Shown here piece by piece: positions 1-7,737 of a DNA stretch of 23,615 bases. The DNA lies in contig JALEHY010000039.1 in assembly GCA_022770425.1 (NCBI GenBank), positions 1 to 23,615 on the forward strand, given 5' to 3'. The first letter of the stretch is position 1. Each line of letters begins with the position of its first letter. Source of the DNA: Parvimonas sp. (GTDB lineage Bacteria > Bacillota > Clostridia > Tissierellales > Peptoniphilaceae). The notes below the pieces were generated by a model, which saw only the letters and a list, made by a program, of their open reading frames with translations, was not told the origin of the DNA and searched no databases. Position numbers and translations under genes: made by a program.

Positions 1-1211
1 ATATACTTATCCGCTTGAGTTCCGTTTTGATTGACAGCTTTTTCTAAAGCCTTTACAACGGCATTAATATAACCTTTTGATGATACAGTTGCATTTGTAA
101 CCGTATCGATATCTGTTGATTGCTTATTTACAATTCTTTGTTCCAAGATTTTTGCTTTATCTGAGTCAAAATATTGGGAGTCGTCATTATTTTTCATAAG
201 TTCAATTTTTGAAATTTTACCGTTTTGTACAGTTACTTTAACTTGAATTGAATTGTCATAATATCCGCTTGAGCTACCGATATAAACACCGTCAACCAAA
301 TTTTTGAAACCTTTTTTTATTTGTTCAATATCTGTTTCACTTGATTTGTTTTGTTTAATATTTTCATCTGTCTTAGAAATTTGTTCGACTTCGAATTGTT
401 TTTTCTCTGCTCCCGCTTGTAATAGGGCATTATTTATTGCATTCAATATACCTCTGCTGGAAACTGTAGCTCCCGAAACGGTATCTACATTTTTATTTCC
501 GGATAATATATTTGACAAAACTCTTAAAGCCCATCCGAAATAAGGATAATCCTCGTTGTGGCTTATAACATTTACTGCAACAATTACACCGTTTCTTACA
601 GTTACTGAAACTCTTATAGGACCGTTATAACCAAAACCTGTTCCTATGAATGTACCGTCTTTTAATTTTTCATTTGTTAAACTTACGGTTCCGGCAACAA
701 TGTTCGAAAGTTTTTCTGAAATTTTCGATTTTTCTTTTTCTCTTAATTCCTTGTTGCCTTTTTCAAGATTTATCGCTACATCACTTGATTTAGCACCTGC
801 TTGTAACAAGGCTTTATATACGGCTATTTTGATTGCATCCGCAGTTACCGTTGCTCCGGATATTGAGTCCACATTAAAAGTATTTTTTTCAACTATGGAT
901 TGTAAAATCTTTTTAGCAAGTTCATAATATTCAGGCGTTTCATTTTGAGAAATAACGTCCACTGAAAAGATTTTACCATCTTTAATTATAACTTTTACAG
1001 TGATAGGTCCTTCATAGCCTTCTGCACTGGCTTGGTATTCTCCGTCTTTCAATTCGTTTGGAGCCTTAGCTGTATCAATAATAACTTTTTCATTATTAAT
1101 AATGTCAGCACGTTTTTTATTGTGTTGAAGGCTGTTACTGATTGTATAGACAATACCTCCGGTGACTAATATGAAAGATAATAAAGTACCTATAATTGCT
1201 TTTTTGCTCAT
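1..1211 (-). CDS. Membrane-anchored protein with three FMN-binding domains (3' end outside window)
   Basis: The frame is open from an ATG at 1211 to the window edge (403 codons, no stop). A strong Shine-Dalgarno (AGGAGAGGAG on the minus strand) precedes the start. Residues 4-26 form one hydrophobic segment, so the rest probably lies outside the membrane. Three FMN_bind-type repeats follow (about 54-138, 183-266 and 305-390), each with a DG.Y/F..(S/T).GY opening and a motif near its end: SGAT at 118-121, SGAT at 246-249 and TNAT at 372-375. In RnfG/NqrC-like proteins the last Thr of this motif takes a covalent FMN from the flavin transferase ApbE. A role in extracytoplasmic electron transfer is inferred. 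More repeats may lie beyond the edge. The third motif has Asn in place of Gly. The family call is firm; the physiological role is not. Confidence 0.85.
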   Translation of the reverse strand, partial: MSKKAIIGTLLSFILVTGGIVYTISNSLQHNKKRADIINNEKVIIDTAKAPNELKDGEYQASAEGYEGPITVKVIIKDGKIFSVDVISQNETPEYYELAKKILQSIVEKNTFNVDSISGATVTADAIKIAVYKALLQAGAKSSDVAINLEKGNKELREKEKSKISEKLSNIVAGTVSLTNEKLKDGTFIGTGFGYNGPIRVSVTVRNGVIVAVNVISHNEDYPYFGWALRVLSNILSGNKNVDTVSGATVSSRGILNAINNALLQAGAEKKQFEVEQISKTDENIKQNKSSETDIEQIKKGFKNLVDGVYIGSSSGYYDNSIQVKVTVQNGKISKIELMKNNDDSQYFDSDKAKILEQRIVNKQSTDIDTVTNATVSSKGYINAVVKALEKAVNQNGTQADKY

Positions 1212-1360
1212 ACTTATACTCCTCTCCTTTTTTAAAAATTTTTAGTATGTAATTTAAAAATAAAATTATATACTAAATTATTTTACTAAAAAAAATATTT
1301 TTTTGCAATTAAAAACCATTATCTACAAATTATAAAAAAATAAAAATTTTTAATTGTTAT

Positions 1361-1421
1361 TTACTGAAAATTTTAAATAAATATACTTTAGATTTTTAAA
1401 ATTAAAGTTTATTTTCAGTAA
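1361..1421. repeat. Large nested inverted repeat in AT-rich gap
   Basis: Outer arms TTACTGAAAAT (1361-1371) and ATTTTCAGTAA (1411-1421) match perfectly over 11 bases. Inside, ACTTTA (1385-1390) matches TAAAGT (1403-1408). No T-run follows on the plus strand in the way a typical terminator requires. Function is unknown. Confidence 0.55.
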
Positions 1422-1569
1422 TTTTTTAAAAAATTATAATAAATATTTTTTTGAGATGAAAAAAGTTTACTTTACTTAGATAAAAATAATGAAATATGGA
1501 AGCTTATATTATAAATAAAAAATTTTTGTATTAATAATTTTTATTAGTCAAGAAATGTACGGAAACTTT

Positions 1570-1606
1570 AAAATGCTTATTTAAATTAAGAAAGCATTTT
1601 GAATTT
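1570..1606 (+). terminator. Hairpin with T-run, possible orphan terminator
   Basis: Arms AAAATGCTT (1570-1578) and AAGCATTTT (1592-1600) match over nine bases with a 13-base loop. The sequence GAATTTTTT follows on the plus strand. No plus-strand gene precedes it, so it may end a small transcript or be a chance structure. Confidence 0.35.
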
Positions 1607-1689
1607 TTTGAAAAATTTTATGGTTTTTAATTTGGTTTTAAAAATTTTTAAGACAGATTTTTTTACAGGAAAGTTATTTTTTGGAATAA

Positions 1690-1712
1690 AATAGGGGGTA
1701 TCTTCCCCCCCT
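1690..1712 (-). terminator. Terminator of the radical SAM gene
   Basis: On the minus strand a run of G's (1711-1705) pairs with CCCCC (1698-1694) around a short loop, followed by TATTTTATT. It begins about 13 bases beyond the stop codon at 1725. It is a rare GC-rich island in this region, which supports a real terminator. Confidence 0.75.
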
Positions 1713-1724
1713 GTTTTGTATAAT

Positions 1725-2624
1725 TTAATTTAAATTTTTTCCTTGATATGAGTTTTTTTGTTTTAATATTTTATTTACTTCGCCTATTGTTTTTATTTTA
1801 TCTTTTGACCATAGGGGAGCAACTAATTTATTTTTATCCCCGTCACCGGTCAGTCTGTGTATTATTATGTTTGGATCCAAATTTTCTATTGCCGTAATCA
1901 AAGCATCAATATATTCTTTTTGTGTCAGAAGTTTTAACTTTTCATTAAGATAATCTTGATACAGTAAAGAATCTTTTTGAATGTATAAGCTGTGAATTTT
2001 TATTCCAAACGGTGAAAATCGGTTTGTATAAGTTATAGTATTTTTAAAATCTTTTTCAGTTTCATTTGGAAGTCCGAAAATTATATGAAAAATCGTCTTT
2101 ATGTTTAATTCTTTTAGTTTTAAAACACAACTTTTAAAAGTTTCTAAATTATAACCTATATTCATTTCTTTTCTGGTGTTTTCATTTGAACTTTGTAGTC
2201 CGAGTTCTATCCAAACTTCAACTTTTTCATTGATTTCAGAAAGTAAATCGTAAATTTCGTCATTAAAACAATCTGCCCTCGTAGCAATAGATAAAATTTT
2301 TACATTTTTAAAATTTATAGCTTCGTAATACAATTCCCTTAGTTTTTCAACAGGTAAAAATGTGTTGGTATAACTTTGAAAATATGCTATATATTCATTG
2401 GATGTATCTTTGTTTTTTAAAATTTCGATTTGTGAATTTAATTGCTCGGTTATTGTGGGGAATTTTTTTGTAAATTCACCGCTTCCTGATTCTGAGCAAA
2501 ATTTACAACCGCCTTTTTTGTTTTTTCTGTTAGGGCATGAAAATCCGCCGTCTATTGATAGTTTAAGAAGTCTGTGTCCGAAAGTTTTCTTTAGGTAACT
2601 GCTAAGCGTATTGTATCTTTCCAT
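1725..2624 (-). CDS. Radical SAM protein, YtqA/YhcC (TIGR01212) type
   Basis: A 299-residue protein whose N-terminus matches the TIGR01212 family: a GHRLLKLSIDGGFSCPNR-like opening, then C30, C40 and C43 (C-x9-C-x2-C) for the [4Fe-4S] cluster that cleaves S-adenosylmethionine. The middle has the ATRADC (family: TRpDC) and WIELGLQS strands of the radical SAM barrel, and IFGLPNETEKD follows. Length is usual for the family. The reaction catalysed by YtqA/YhcC is not known to me. The start at 2624 lies 23 bases after the stop of the mreB-like gene and has only a weak GAG upstream, so translation may depend on the upstream gene. The pair is probably one operon, ended by the terminator at 1690-1712. 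Confidence 0.88.
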   Translation of the reverse strand: MERYNTLSSYLKKTFGHRLLKLSIDGGFSCPNRKNKKGGCKFCSESGSGEFTKKFPTITEQLNSQIEILKNKDTSNEYIAYFQSYTNTFLPVEKLRELYYEAINFKNVKILSIATRADCFNDEIYDLLSEINEKVEVWIELGLQSSNENTRKEMNIGYNLETFKSCVLKLKELNIKTIFHIIFGLPNETEKDFKNTITYTNRFSPFGIKIHSLYIQKDSLLYQDYLNEKLKLLTQKEYIDALITAIENLDPNIIIHRLTGDGDKNKLVAPLWSKDKIKTIGEVNKILKQKNSYQGKNLN

Positions 2625-2647
2625 AATTATAGTTAAAGTTTACACTC

Positions 2648-3706
2648 TTATCTCTTTCTTAATTGTTCTTTTTGTTCTAATACATGACGTTTCAGTTCAT
2701 CTAAATATTCAATTTCATCTTCTGAGAAGTTTGCGTTTTTTAAAAACTTTCCTGCTCCTTTAATTACCATAAGCTCAGGATTTTCAGGGTGAATTACCGT
2801 AAGTCTTGTTCTGTCTTGAATTAAGTCGATAAGTCCGGGAATTAATGATGAACCGCCCGTTAGAATCAAACCTTTTGAAAATAAATCTGCAATTAATTCG
2901 GGAGGAGTTTTTCCTAAAGTTTCGGTTATTGCATTTAAAATTTTATTTAATGTAAGTTCTATCGCTTTTGAAATGTCAATACTGTTTACATAAATGTGCA
3001 TTGGAAGACCGTTCATAACATTTCTTCCTTTAACCTCAAACAACTCTCCGCCATTTACGGGATAGGCGGTTGCAATAGAAAGCTTTATTGATTCAGCAGT
3101 TGTTGAACCGATTAACATATTATACCTTGTACGAATAAAATCAGATATTGCCTCATCAACAGAATTACCTCCGATATTTAAACTTTTTGTAATTATTATT
3201 CCACCATTTGATATTACAGAAATATCGGTTTTTCCTGCGCCTATATCAACAACCATTGCACCTGTCGGATCATTTATATTTATACCACAGGCGACAGCGG
3301 CTGCTATTGTTTGTTCCAACAAGATAACTTTATGAGCTCCCGCAATTTTTACCGCTTGTGAAATGGCTCTTTTTTGAACTTGAGTTAATTCACTTGCAAT
3401 ACAAACCAAAACATTCGGTCTGAATAAATTTTTTCCTATAGATTTTTTTATAGCTCTTTTTATTATTGCTTCAGTTGCGTTAAAATCTTGAATATTTCCT
3501 GCATTTATCGGATGTTTTGCAACAATATTGCCGGGTACTCTTCCGTATAATTTTTTTGCAGTTTCTCCATAAGAAATTATTTTATTTTTGTATGTGTCCA
3601 TAGTTACAACTGCAGGTTCATTTACTACAACACCTTTATGTTCAACAAAAGTTGCTACTTTTGAAGTTCCCAAATCGATAGCAAGTTTTTTTCTAAAATA
3701 GTCCAT
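2648..3706 (-). CDS. mreB: Divergent MreB-family actin-like protein
   Basis: 352 residues that align along their whole length with MreB: IDLGTSK at 10-16 (phosphate 1), VPGNIVAKHPINAG, PTGAMVVDIGAGKTD at 147-161 (phosphate 2), GLPMHIYV, LGKTPPELIADLF and LTGGSSLIPGL at 282-292 (adenosine site). MreB forms membrane-bound filaments that guide wall synthesis in rods. Two nucleotide-site motifs differ from the usual form: the EEP motif reads E131-Q132-T133, and GGGTT reads G-A-G-K159-T160. The tail beyond about 325 is charged and helical. A good Shine-Dalgarno (AGGAG) precedes ATG 3706. It lies upstream of the radical SAM gene in a probable two-gene operon. Family membership is secure; whether it is MreB, Mbl or a specialised paralogue cannot be said from one gene. 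Confidence 0.88.
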   Translation of the reverse strand: MDYFRKKLAIDLGTSKVATFVEHKGVVVNEPAVVTMDTYKNKIISYGETAKKLYGRVPGNIVAKHPINAGNIQDFNATEAIIKRAIKKSIGKNLFRPNVLVCIASELTQVQKRAISQAVKIAGAHKVILLEQTIAAAVACGININDPTGAMVVDIGAGKTDISVISNGGIIITKSLNIGGNSVDEAISDFIRTRYNMLIGSTTAESIKLSIATAYPVNGGELFEVKGRNVMNGLPMHIYVNSIDISKAIELTLNKILNAITETLGKTPPELIADLFSKGLILTGGSSLIPGLIDLIQDRTRLTVIHPENPELMVIKGAGKFLKNANFSEDEIEYLDELKRHVLEQKEQLRKR

Positions 3707-3923
3707 AATATCTCCTAAAAAATATATTTTACATTATTATAATTTTACACTAAAAAAACTATATAGTAAAGGAAAAAATAAAAGTTTATCACAAATTACA
3801 CTAATGTTGTCCTAAATAATTTTAATTTTAGAAGATTTTACTTTAATTTATTAAAAATAAAATTATGATAATTATGAAGTTTAAAATCTAATTTTAAAAA
3901 TTTCAAAATATGATAAAATTGTA

Positions 3924-3952
3924 TTGATTTAAAGTAAATTTAAGGTTATACT
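3924..3952 (+). promoter_or_regulatory. Promoter of the two-component system
   Basis: TTGATT at 3924-3929 and TATACT at 3947-3952 are separated by 17 bases. They sit 27 bases before the response regulator start, which has GAGGTGG as its ribosome binding site. Confidence 0.7.
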
Positions 3953-3979
3953 GATAGTATTATTACAAGAGGTGGATGT

Positions 3980-4651
3980 ATGAGAATTTTAATTTGTGAA
4001 GATGAAATTGATTTAGCTGACGGACTTAGCACTATTTTAAAGGGAAATAATTATTCTGTTGATACTGTTTATGACGGCGAGCAGGCACTTATTTATCTTG
4101 AGGCTGAAAATTATGATGCAGTTGTGCTTGACATAATGATGCCAAAGGTAGACGGGATAACAGTTTTAAAGACAATAAGAAAAAAAGGTAACAATATTCC
4201 TGTATTGATGTTGACTGCAAAGTCTCAAATTGAAGATAAGGTTGAAGGGCTTGATTTTGGAGCTGATGATTATTTGACAAAACCATTTGACATCAAGGAA
4301 CTTTTGGCGAGGCTACGTTCAATAACTCGAAGACAGTCAAATATTACAGACAATATTCTTTCTTTTGGGAATATAACTTTAAACAGAACGACATTTGAGT
4401 TGAGTTCCAAAGACGGAAGTTTTAAGCTTGCAAGTAAAGAATTTCAAATGCTTGAAATGTTTATGTTGACTCCTTCTCACTTGATTTCTGTTGATACATT
4501 TATGGATAAAATTTGGGGGTATGATACAGAATCCGATATAAGTGTTGTTTGGGTTTATATTTCATACATACGAAAAAAACTTATTTCATTAAATGCAAAT
4601 GTTGAAATAAAGGTTACAAGAAATGTTGGATACTCTTTGGGGGAAATTTAA
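3980..4651 (+). CDS. OmpR-family response regulator (CiaR-like)
   Basis: A 223-residue response regulator. The receiver domain (about 1-115) has the acidic pocket E7-D8, the phosphoacceptor D51 in VVLDIMMP, T79 and K101 in the LTKPF loop. The C-terminal winged-helix DNA-binding domain (about 125-223) includes the VVWVYISYIRKKL recognition-helix region and ends in RNVGYSLGE. The recognition region and layout resemble streptococcal CiaR, but orthology is not shown. Its stop overlaps the ATG of the sensor kinase by one base (TAATG), so the two are translationally coupled. Its promoter is at 3924-3952. The regulated genes cannot be told from this window; the neighbouring zinc operon is separated by a terminator. 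Confidence 0.93.
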   Translation: MRILICEDEIDLADGLSTILKGNNYSVDTVYDGEQALIYLEAENYDAVVLDIMMPKVDGITVLKTIRKKGNNIPVLMLTAKSQIEDKVEGLDFGADDYLTKPFDIKELLARLRSITRRQSNITDNILSFGNITLNRTTFELSSKDGSFKLASKEFQMLEMFMLTPSHLISVDTFMDKIWGYDTESDISVVWVYISYIRKKLISLNANVEIKVTRNVGYSLGEI

Positions 4652-5868
4652 TGGAAAAAAAACTTAGAAAAAAGTTTATATTTTTTTCCGTTGGAGTAGT
4701 ATTTATAGTTTTGATTTTAATTGCCGGATGTGTAAATTTAATTAATTTTAATCAATTAAATTATCGTTCGAAAGCGGTGTCCGAAATACTTGTTGAAAAC
4801 GACGGAGAATTTCCGAAAATGAAACATAATGGGGATACAGATTTTTTAAAAGACAGATTATCTCCTGAAATGGCATTTTCAAACAGGTTTTTTACAGTAA
4901 AAACAGATGTTGAAAAAAATGTAATTACAGTTAATACCGGTGATGTTTATTTAACAAGTGCGACAGAGGCTGTTGAATATGCTAAAAGTGTGCTGAAAAA
5001 AGGAAATGAAACAGGTTTTTTAAATGGATTTAAATATACCGTATCAGAAAAAGATTATGGAATTTTAATAGTTTTTGTAGATGTTTCAAGAGATTTTAAT
5101 GTTTTTTATTCAACACTTCGAAACAGTTTTTTAGTCAGTGGAATTGTTCTTGTTGCAGTTGCTGTACTTTCTTTCATTTTATCAAAAAAGGCTGTATATC
5201 CGATGGTTTTAGCTTATGAAAAACAAAAAAGATTTATAACGGATGCAAGTCATGAATTAAAAACTCCTTTAGCTATTATAAATACAAGTGCAGATGTTTT
5301 AGAAATGGAAAAAGGTACAAGTAAGTGGACAGACAATATTCATAAACAAGTAATAAGATTGAATGAACTGATTGGAAATTTGATTACACTCACAAAGCTT
5401 GAGGAAGAACAGAAAATAGAAAAGAAGGAGTTTTCTTTTTCAAATATTGTTAAAGAAATTTTTTATGAATATGAATTAATTATGAATAATTCAAATAAAA
5501 AAATAGCGGAAAATATTGATGAAGGAATAAACTTTGTAGGGGATGAAAAGTTAATACGACAGTTTATTACAATTCTTTTAGATAATTCTATGAAATATGC
5601 AAAGGAAAATTCGACTGTAAATATTTCTTTGAAAAAACAAAACAGAAAAATTATTTTTTCAGTTGAAAATGAGGCTGACGGACTGGAAGTAAAAAATTAC
5701 GATGTCTTGTTTGAGAGATTTTACAGAAGTGACAATTCAAGAAACAGTAAAACCGGTGGGTATGGAATAGGGCTTTCCGTTGCAAAAACTATCGTTTTAC
5801 AGCATAAAGGTAAAATTTCCGCAGAAAGTTCAGACGGGAAAAGTATAATTTTTAAGGCAAAATTTTAA
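4651..5868 (+). CDS. Sensor histidine kinase, partner of the upstream regulator
   Basis: 405 residues. Membrane segments lie at about 9-30 and 159-178, enclosing an extracytoplasmic sensor region of about 125 residues with no family I recognise. Then comes a HisKA domain with the phosphorylated H201 in DASHELKTPL and an HATPase domain with an N-box (LLDNSMKYA) and a G-box (GGYGIGLSVAK). It phosphorylates the regulator encoded just before it. No HAMP or PAS domain is evident between the second membrane segment and HisKA, so the kinase core follows the membrane almost directly. The signal it senses is unknown. A terminator follows at 5873-5909. Confidence 0.93.
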   Translation: MEKKLRKKFIFFSVGVVFIVLILIAGCVNLINFNQLNYRSKAVSEILVENDGEFPKMKHNGDTDFLKDRLSPEMAFSNRFFTVKTDVEKNVITVNTGDVYLTSATEAVEYAKSVLKKGNETGFLNGFKYTVSEKDYGILIVFVDVSRDFNVFYSTLRNSFLVSGIVLVAVAVLSFILSKKAVYPMVLAYEKQKRFITDASHELKTPLAIINTSADVLEMEKGTSKWTDNIHKQVIRLNELIGNLITLTKLEEEQKIEKKEFSFSNIVKEIFYEYELIMNNSNKKIAENIDEGINFVGDEKLIRQFITILLDNSMKYAKENSTVNISLKKQNRKIIFSVENEADGLEVKNYDVLFERFYRSDNSRNSKTGGYGIGLSVAKTIVLQHKGKISAESSDGKSIIFKAKF

Positions 5869-5872
5869 ATTT

Positions 5873-5909
5873 AAAACGTAGGAATTTAAAAATATTTCTA
5901 CGTTTTTTT
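5873..5909 (+). terminator. Terminator of the two-component operon
   Basis: Arms AAAACGTAGGAA (5873-5884) and TTTCTACGTTTT pair with one mismatch and lead into a T-run. It begins five bases after the kinase stop and separates this operon from the zinc operon. Confidence 0.8.
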
Positions 5910-5944
5910 AAAGTAAAAAGGCAATAAATAAAAATTGTTCTTAT

Positions 5945-5983
5945 TTGTGTGGAATAATTTTTTATTTTATGGTAAAATAAAAA
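5945..5983 (+). promoter_or_regulatory. Candidate promoter and palindromic operator of the zinc operon
   Basis: A perfect palindrome has 11-base arms (TTTTTATTTTA at 5959-5969 and its complement at 5973-5983) around TGG. A weak promoter fit, TTGTGT (5945-5950) and TATGGT (5968-5973) with 17 bases between, would put the -10 box in the palindrome's centre. It does not match the Zur or AdcR consensus I know. Because it is AT-only in the arms, chance is possible. Confidence 0.35.
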
Positions 5984-6031
5984 TGTCAATAACTTGATAT
6001 TGAATATAAATTTTATTTTGGGGGTAATTTT

Positions 6032-7066
6032 ATGAAAAATATTTTAAAGAAGTTTTTAGTTTTAAGTTTATCTGCAGGTCTTTTACTTACTGCCTGTTCT
6101 AAAAAAGATGAAAAAAAATCAGATGAAAATTCTGAAAAATTAAAAGTTGTTACAACAATTTTTCCTGAATATGATTTAACAAGAGCAATTGCAAAAGATA
6201 AAGTTGATTTGGATATGTTGATAAAACCCGGAGTTGATGTTCATTCATTTTCTCCTACTCCTTCAGATATAAAAACAGTCGAAAAATCGGATATTTTTAT
6301 TTATGGAGGAACAGACCATGATAAGTGGGTGGAAACTATAACTAAAAGTGTAAATTTGAATTCTAAAAAAGTTGTTAAGTTGACAGACGGTATTCAACAA
6401 CTTGAAGAAGAAACTGTTGACGGAATGAAACATGAACACCATCATGAAGAGAGTAGTGCAGATGAAAAACATGAACATAAACATGATGATGAAAGTTGTG
6501 AGGAATGCGGACACTCTCACGGGAACGGAAGTGAAGTGGAACTTGATCCTCACTTTTGGACATCACCTAAAAATGCAATTTCTATGGTAAAGTCAATTGC
6601 AAATTCTTTAATGGAAAAAGATCCGAAAAACAGTGCCTTTTATAAAGAAAATGCAGAAAATTATATTAAACAGTTAGAAGAAGTTGATAAAGAATTGAAT
6701 TCTGTTGCAGACAGTTCTAAACTAAAAAAAGTTGTTATAGCAGACAGATTCCCGTTTAGATATTTATTTGATGATTTGTCTATTGAATACAGGGCGTTGT
6801 TTTCGGGTTGTAGTGTTGAATCAACGGCAAGTGCGGGGCAAATCAAAAAAATGGTGGATTATGTAAAAGAAAATAATATTAAAGTTATTTATCACATTGA
6901 AATGGGTAAAGGAGATATGGCACAAACCGTTGCAAAAGATACAGGGGCAAAGGTGTTGATGTTGCATTCGATACACACAGTTACTAAGTCTGAATTTGAA
7001 AACGGTGTGACTTATGTTGATTTAATGAAAAAAAATGTAGATGCTTTAAGAGAAGGACTTAATTAA
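6032..7066 (+). CDS. znuA: Zinc ABC transporter substrate-binding lipoprotein
   Basis: 344 residues of the cluster A-I (ZnuA/AdcA) metal-binding family. A lipoprotein signal ends in LTAC with C22 as the lipidated cysteine. Metal ligands visible are H71 (GVDVHSFSP) and H174 (LDPHFWTSP). Between them a His/Cys/acid-rich loop (about 132-168, with EHHHEE, HEHKH, CEEC and HSH) is typical of zinc rather than manganese binders. Where many ZnuA proteins have a third His, this one reads ADRFPFRYL (237-245), a variant I recall from clostridial homologues. It captures Zn2+ outside the cell and hands it to the permease. The stop overlaps the ATPase start by one base. The ribosome binding site is GGGGG, nine bases before ATG. 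Confidence 0.92.
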   Translation: MKNILKKFLVLSLSAGLLLTACSKKDEKKSDENSEKLKVVTTIFPEYDLTRAIAKDKVDLDMLIKPGVDVHSFSPTPSDIKTVEKSDIFIYGGTDHDKWVETITKSVNLNSKKVVKLTDGIQQLEEETVDGMKHEHHHEESSADEKHEHKHDDESCEECGHSHGNGSEVELDPHFWTSPKNAISMVKSIANSLMEKDPKNSAFYKENAENYIKQLEEVDKELNSVADSSKLKKVVIADRFPFRYLFDDLSIEYRALFSGCSVESTASAGQIKKMVDYVKENNIKVIYHIEMGKGDMAQTVAKDTGAKVLMLHSIHTVTKSEFENGVTYVDLMKKNVDALREGLN

Positions 7067-7737
7067 TGAAAGAAAAGATATTATCTTGTGAAAATTTAAC
7101 TATAAATTACAAGAATCATACAGTTGTCAACGATTTGAGTTTTTCGGTTGAAAAAGGAGATTTTTTTCTTGTTTTGGGAAAAAACGGAATTGGAAAATCT
7201 ACTTTATTGAGAGGAATATTGGGACTTAAGTCGATTAATTTCGGAAATATTATAAAAAATTTTAAAACTTGCGGATACATCTCTCAGGAAATTTTGTTAA
7301 AGAAAAATTTTCCTTCGACAATCTGGGAGTTTGTGTTGTCTGCAAGAGCGATTCACTCTAATATATTTTATAACGCAAAAGATATGAAATTGGTAGAAGA
7401 GAATCTTAAATTATTAAATTTGTGGGAATTGAAAGATAAAAGTATAAATTCACTTTCTGTAGGACAATTACAAAGAGCGGTTATATGTAGATGTTTATGT
7501 GTAAGTGATGAAATTATTTTTTTAGATGAACCTACAAATTCATTAGATATTTCAGTAAAAGAAATGTTATATGAAATTTTAGAAAAATTGAATAAAAACG
7601 GTTTGACAATATTTATGATAAGTCATGACAAAGAGGTTTTTAAATTTGCAAACAAGGCTTTATTACTCGGAAATGATATCAGAATAATTGAGAATGTTTC
7701 GGATAAATTTGAAAAGGGGGAAATTAAATTTGATTAA
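7066..7737 (+). CDS. znuC: Zinc ABC transporter ATP-binding protein
   Basis: 223-residue ABC ATPase with Walker A GKNGIGKST (38-46), Q-loop Q74, signature LSVGQ (130-134), Walker B IIFLDEP (150-156) and the H-loop SHD (186-188). It powers the permease encoded next. It starts on the last base of the binding-protein stop codon and overlaps the permease start by eight bases, so the three are translationally coupled. Zinc specificity is taken from the neighbouring His-rich binding protein; the ATPase alone could equally belong to a manganese or iron system. Confidence 0.93.
   Translation: MKEKILSCENLTINYKNHTVVNDLSFSVEKGDFFLVLGKNGIGKSTLLRGILGLKSINFGNIIKNFKTCGYISQEILLKKNFPSTIWEFVLSARAIHSNIFYNAKDMKLVEENLKLLNLWELKDKSINSLSVGQLQRAVICRCLCVSDEIIFLDEPTNSLDISVKEMLYEILEKLNKNGLTIFMISHDKEVFKFANKALLLGNDIRIIENVSDKFEKGEIKFD

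Larger units (their letters stand above)
1212..1724. other. AT-rich intergenic region with hairpins, no gene seen
   Basis: This 513-base gap separates the FMN-binding gene from the radical SAM gene; both run on the minus strand. I see no credible coding frame. It holds a large inverted repeat (1361-1421), a second hairpin followed by a T-run on the plus strand (1570-1606) and the terminator of the radical SAM gene (1693-1712). The promoter of the FMN-binding gene must lie in the part nearest 1211, but no convincing -35/-10 pair was found. Confidence 0.6.

Noticed and set aside
304..927. Two plus-strand open frames of 79 and 93 codons
   Set aside because: They lie opposite the FMN-binding gene, which has domain motifs in the other frame. 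Neither shows a family or a good start.
6263..6566. His-rich minus-strand frames opposite the zinc-binding protein
   Set aside because: Their composition mirrors the His-rich loop of the real gene. No start signals are present.
7688..7729. Upstream TTG start of the zinc permease
   Set aside because: It would overlap the ATPase by 50 bases and lacks a ribosome binding site. TTG 7730 has GGGGG at a good distance and keeps the usual family N-terminus.
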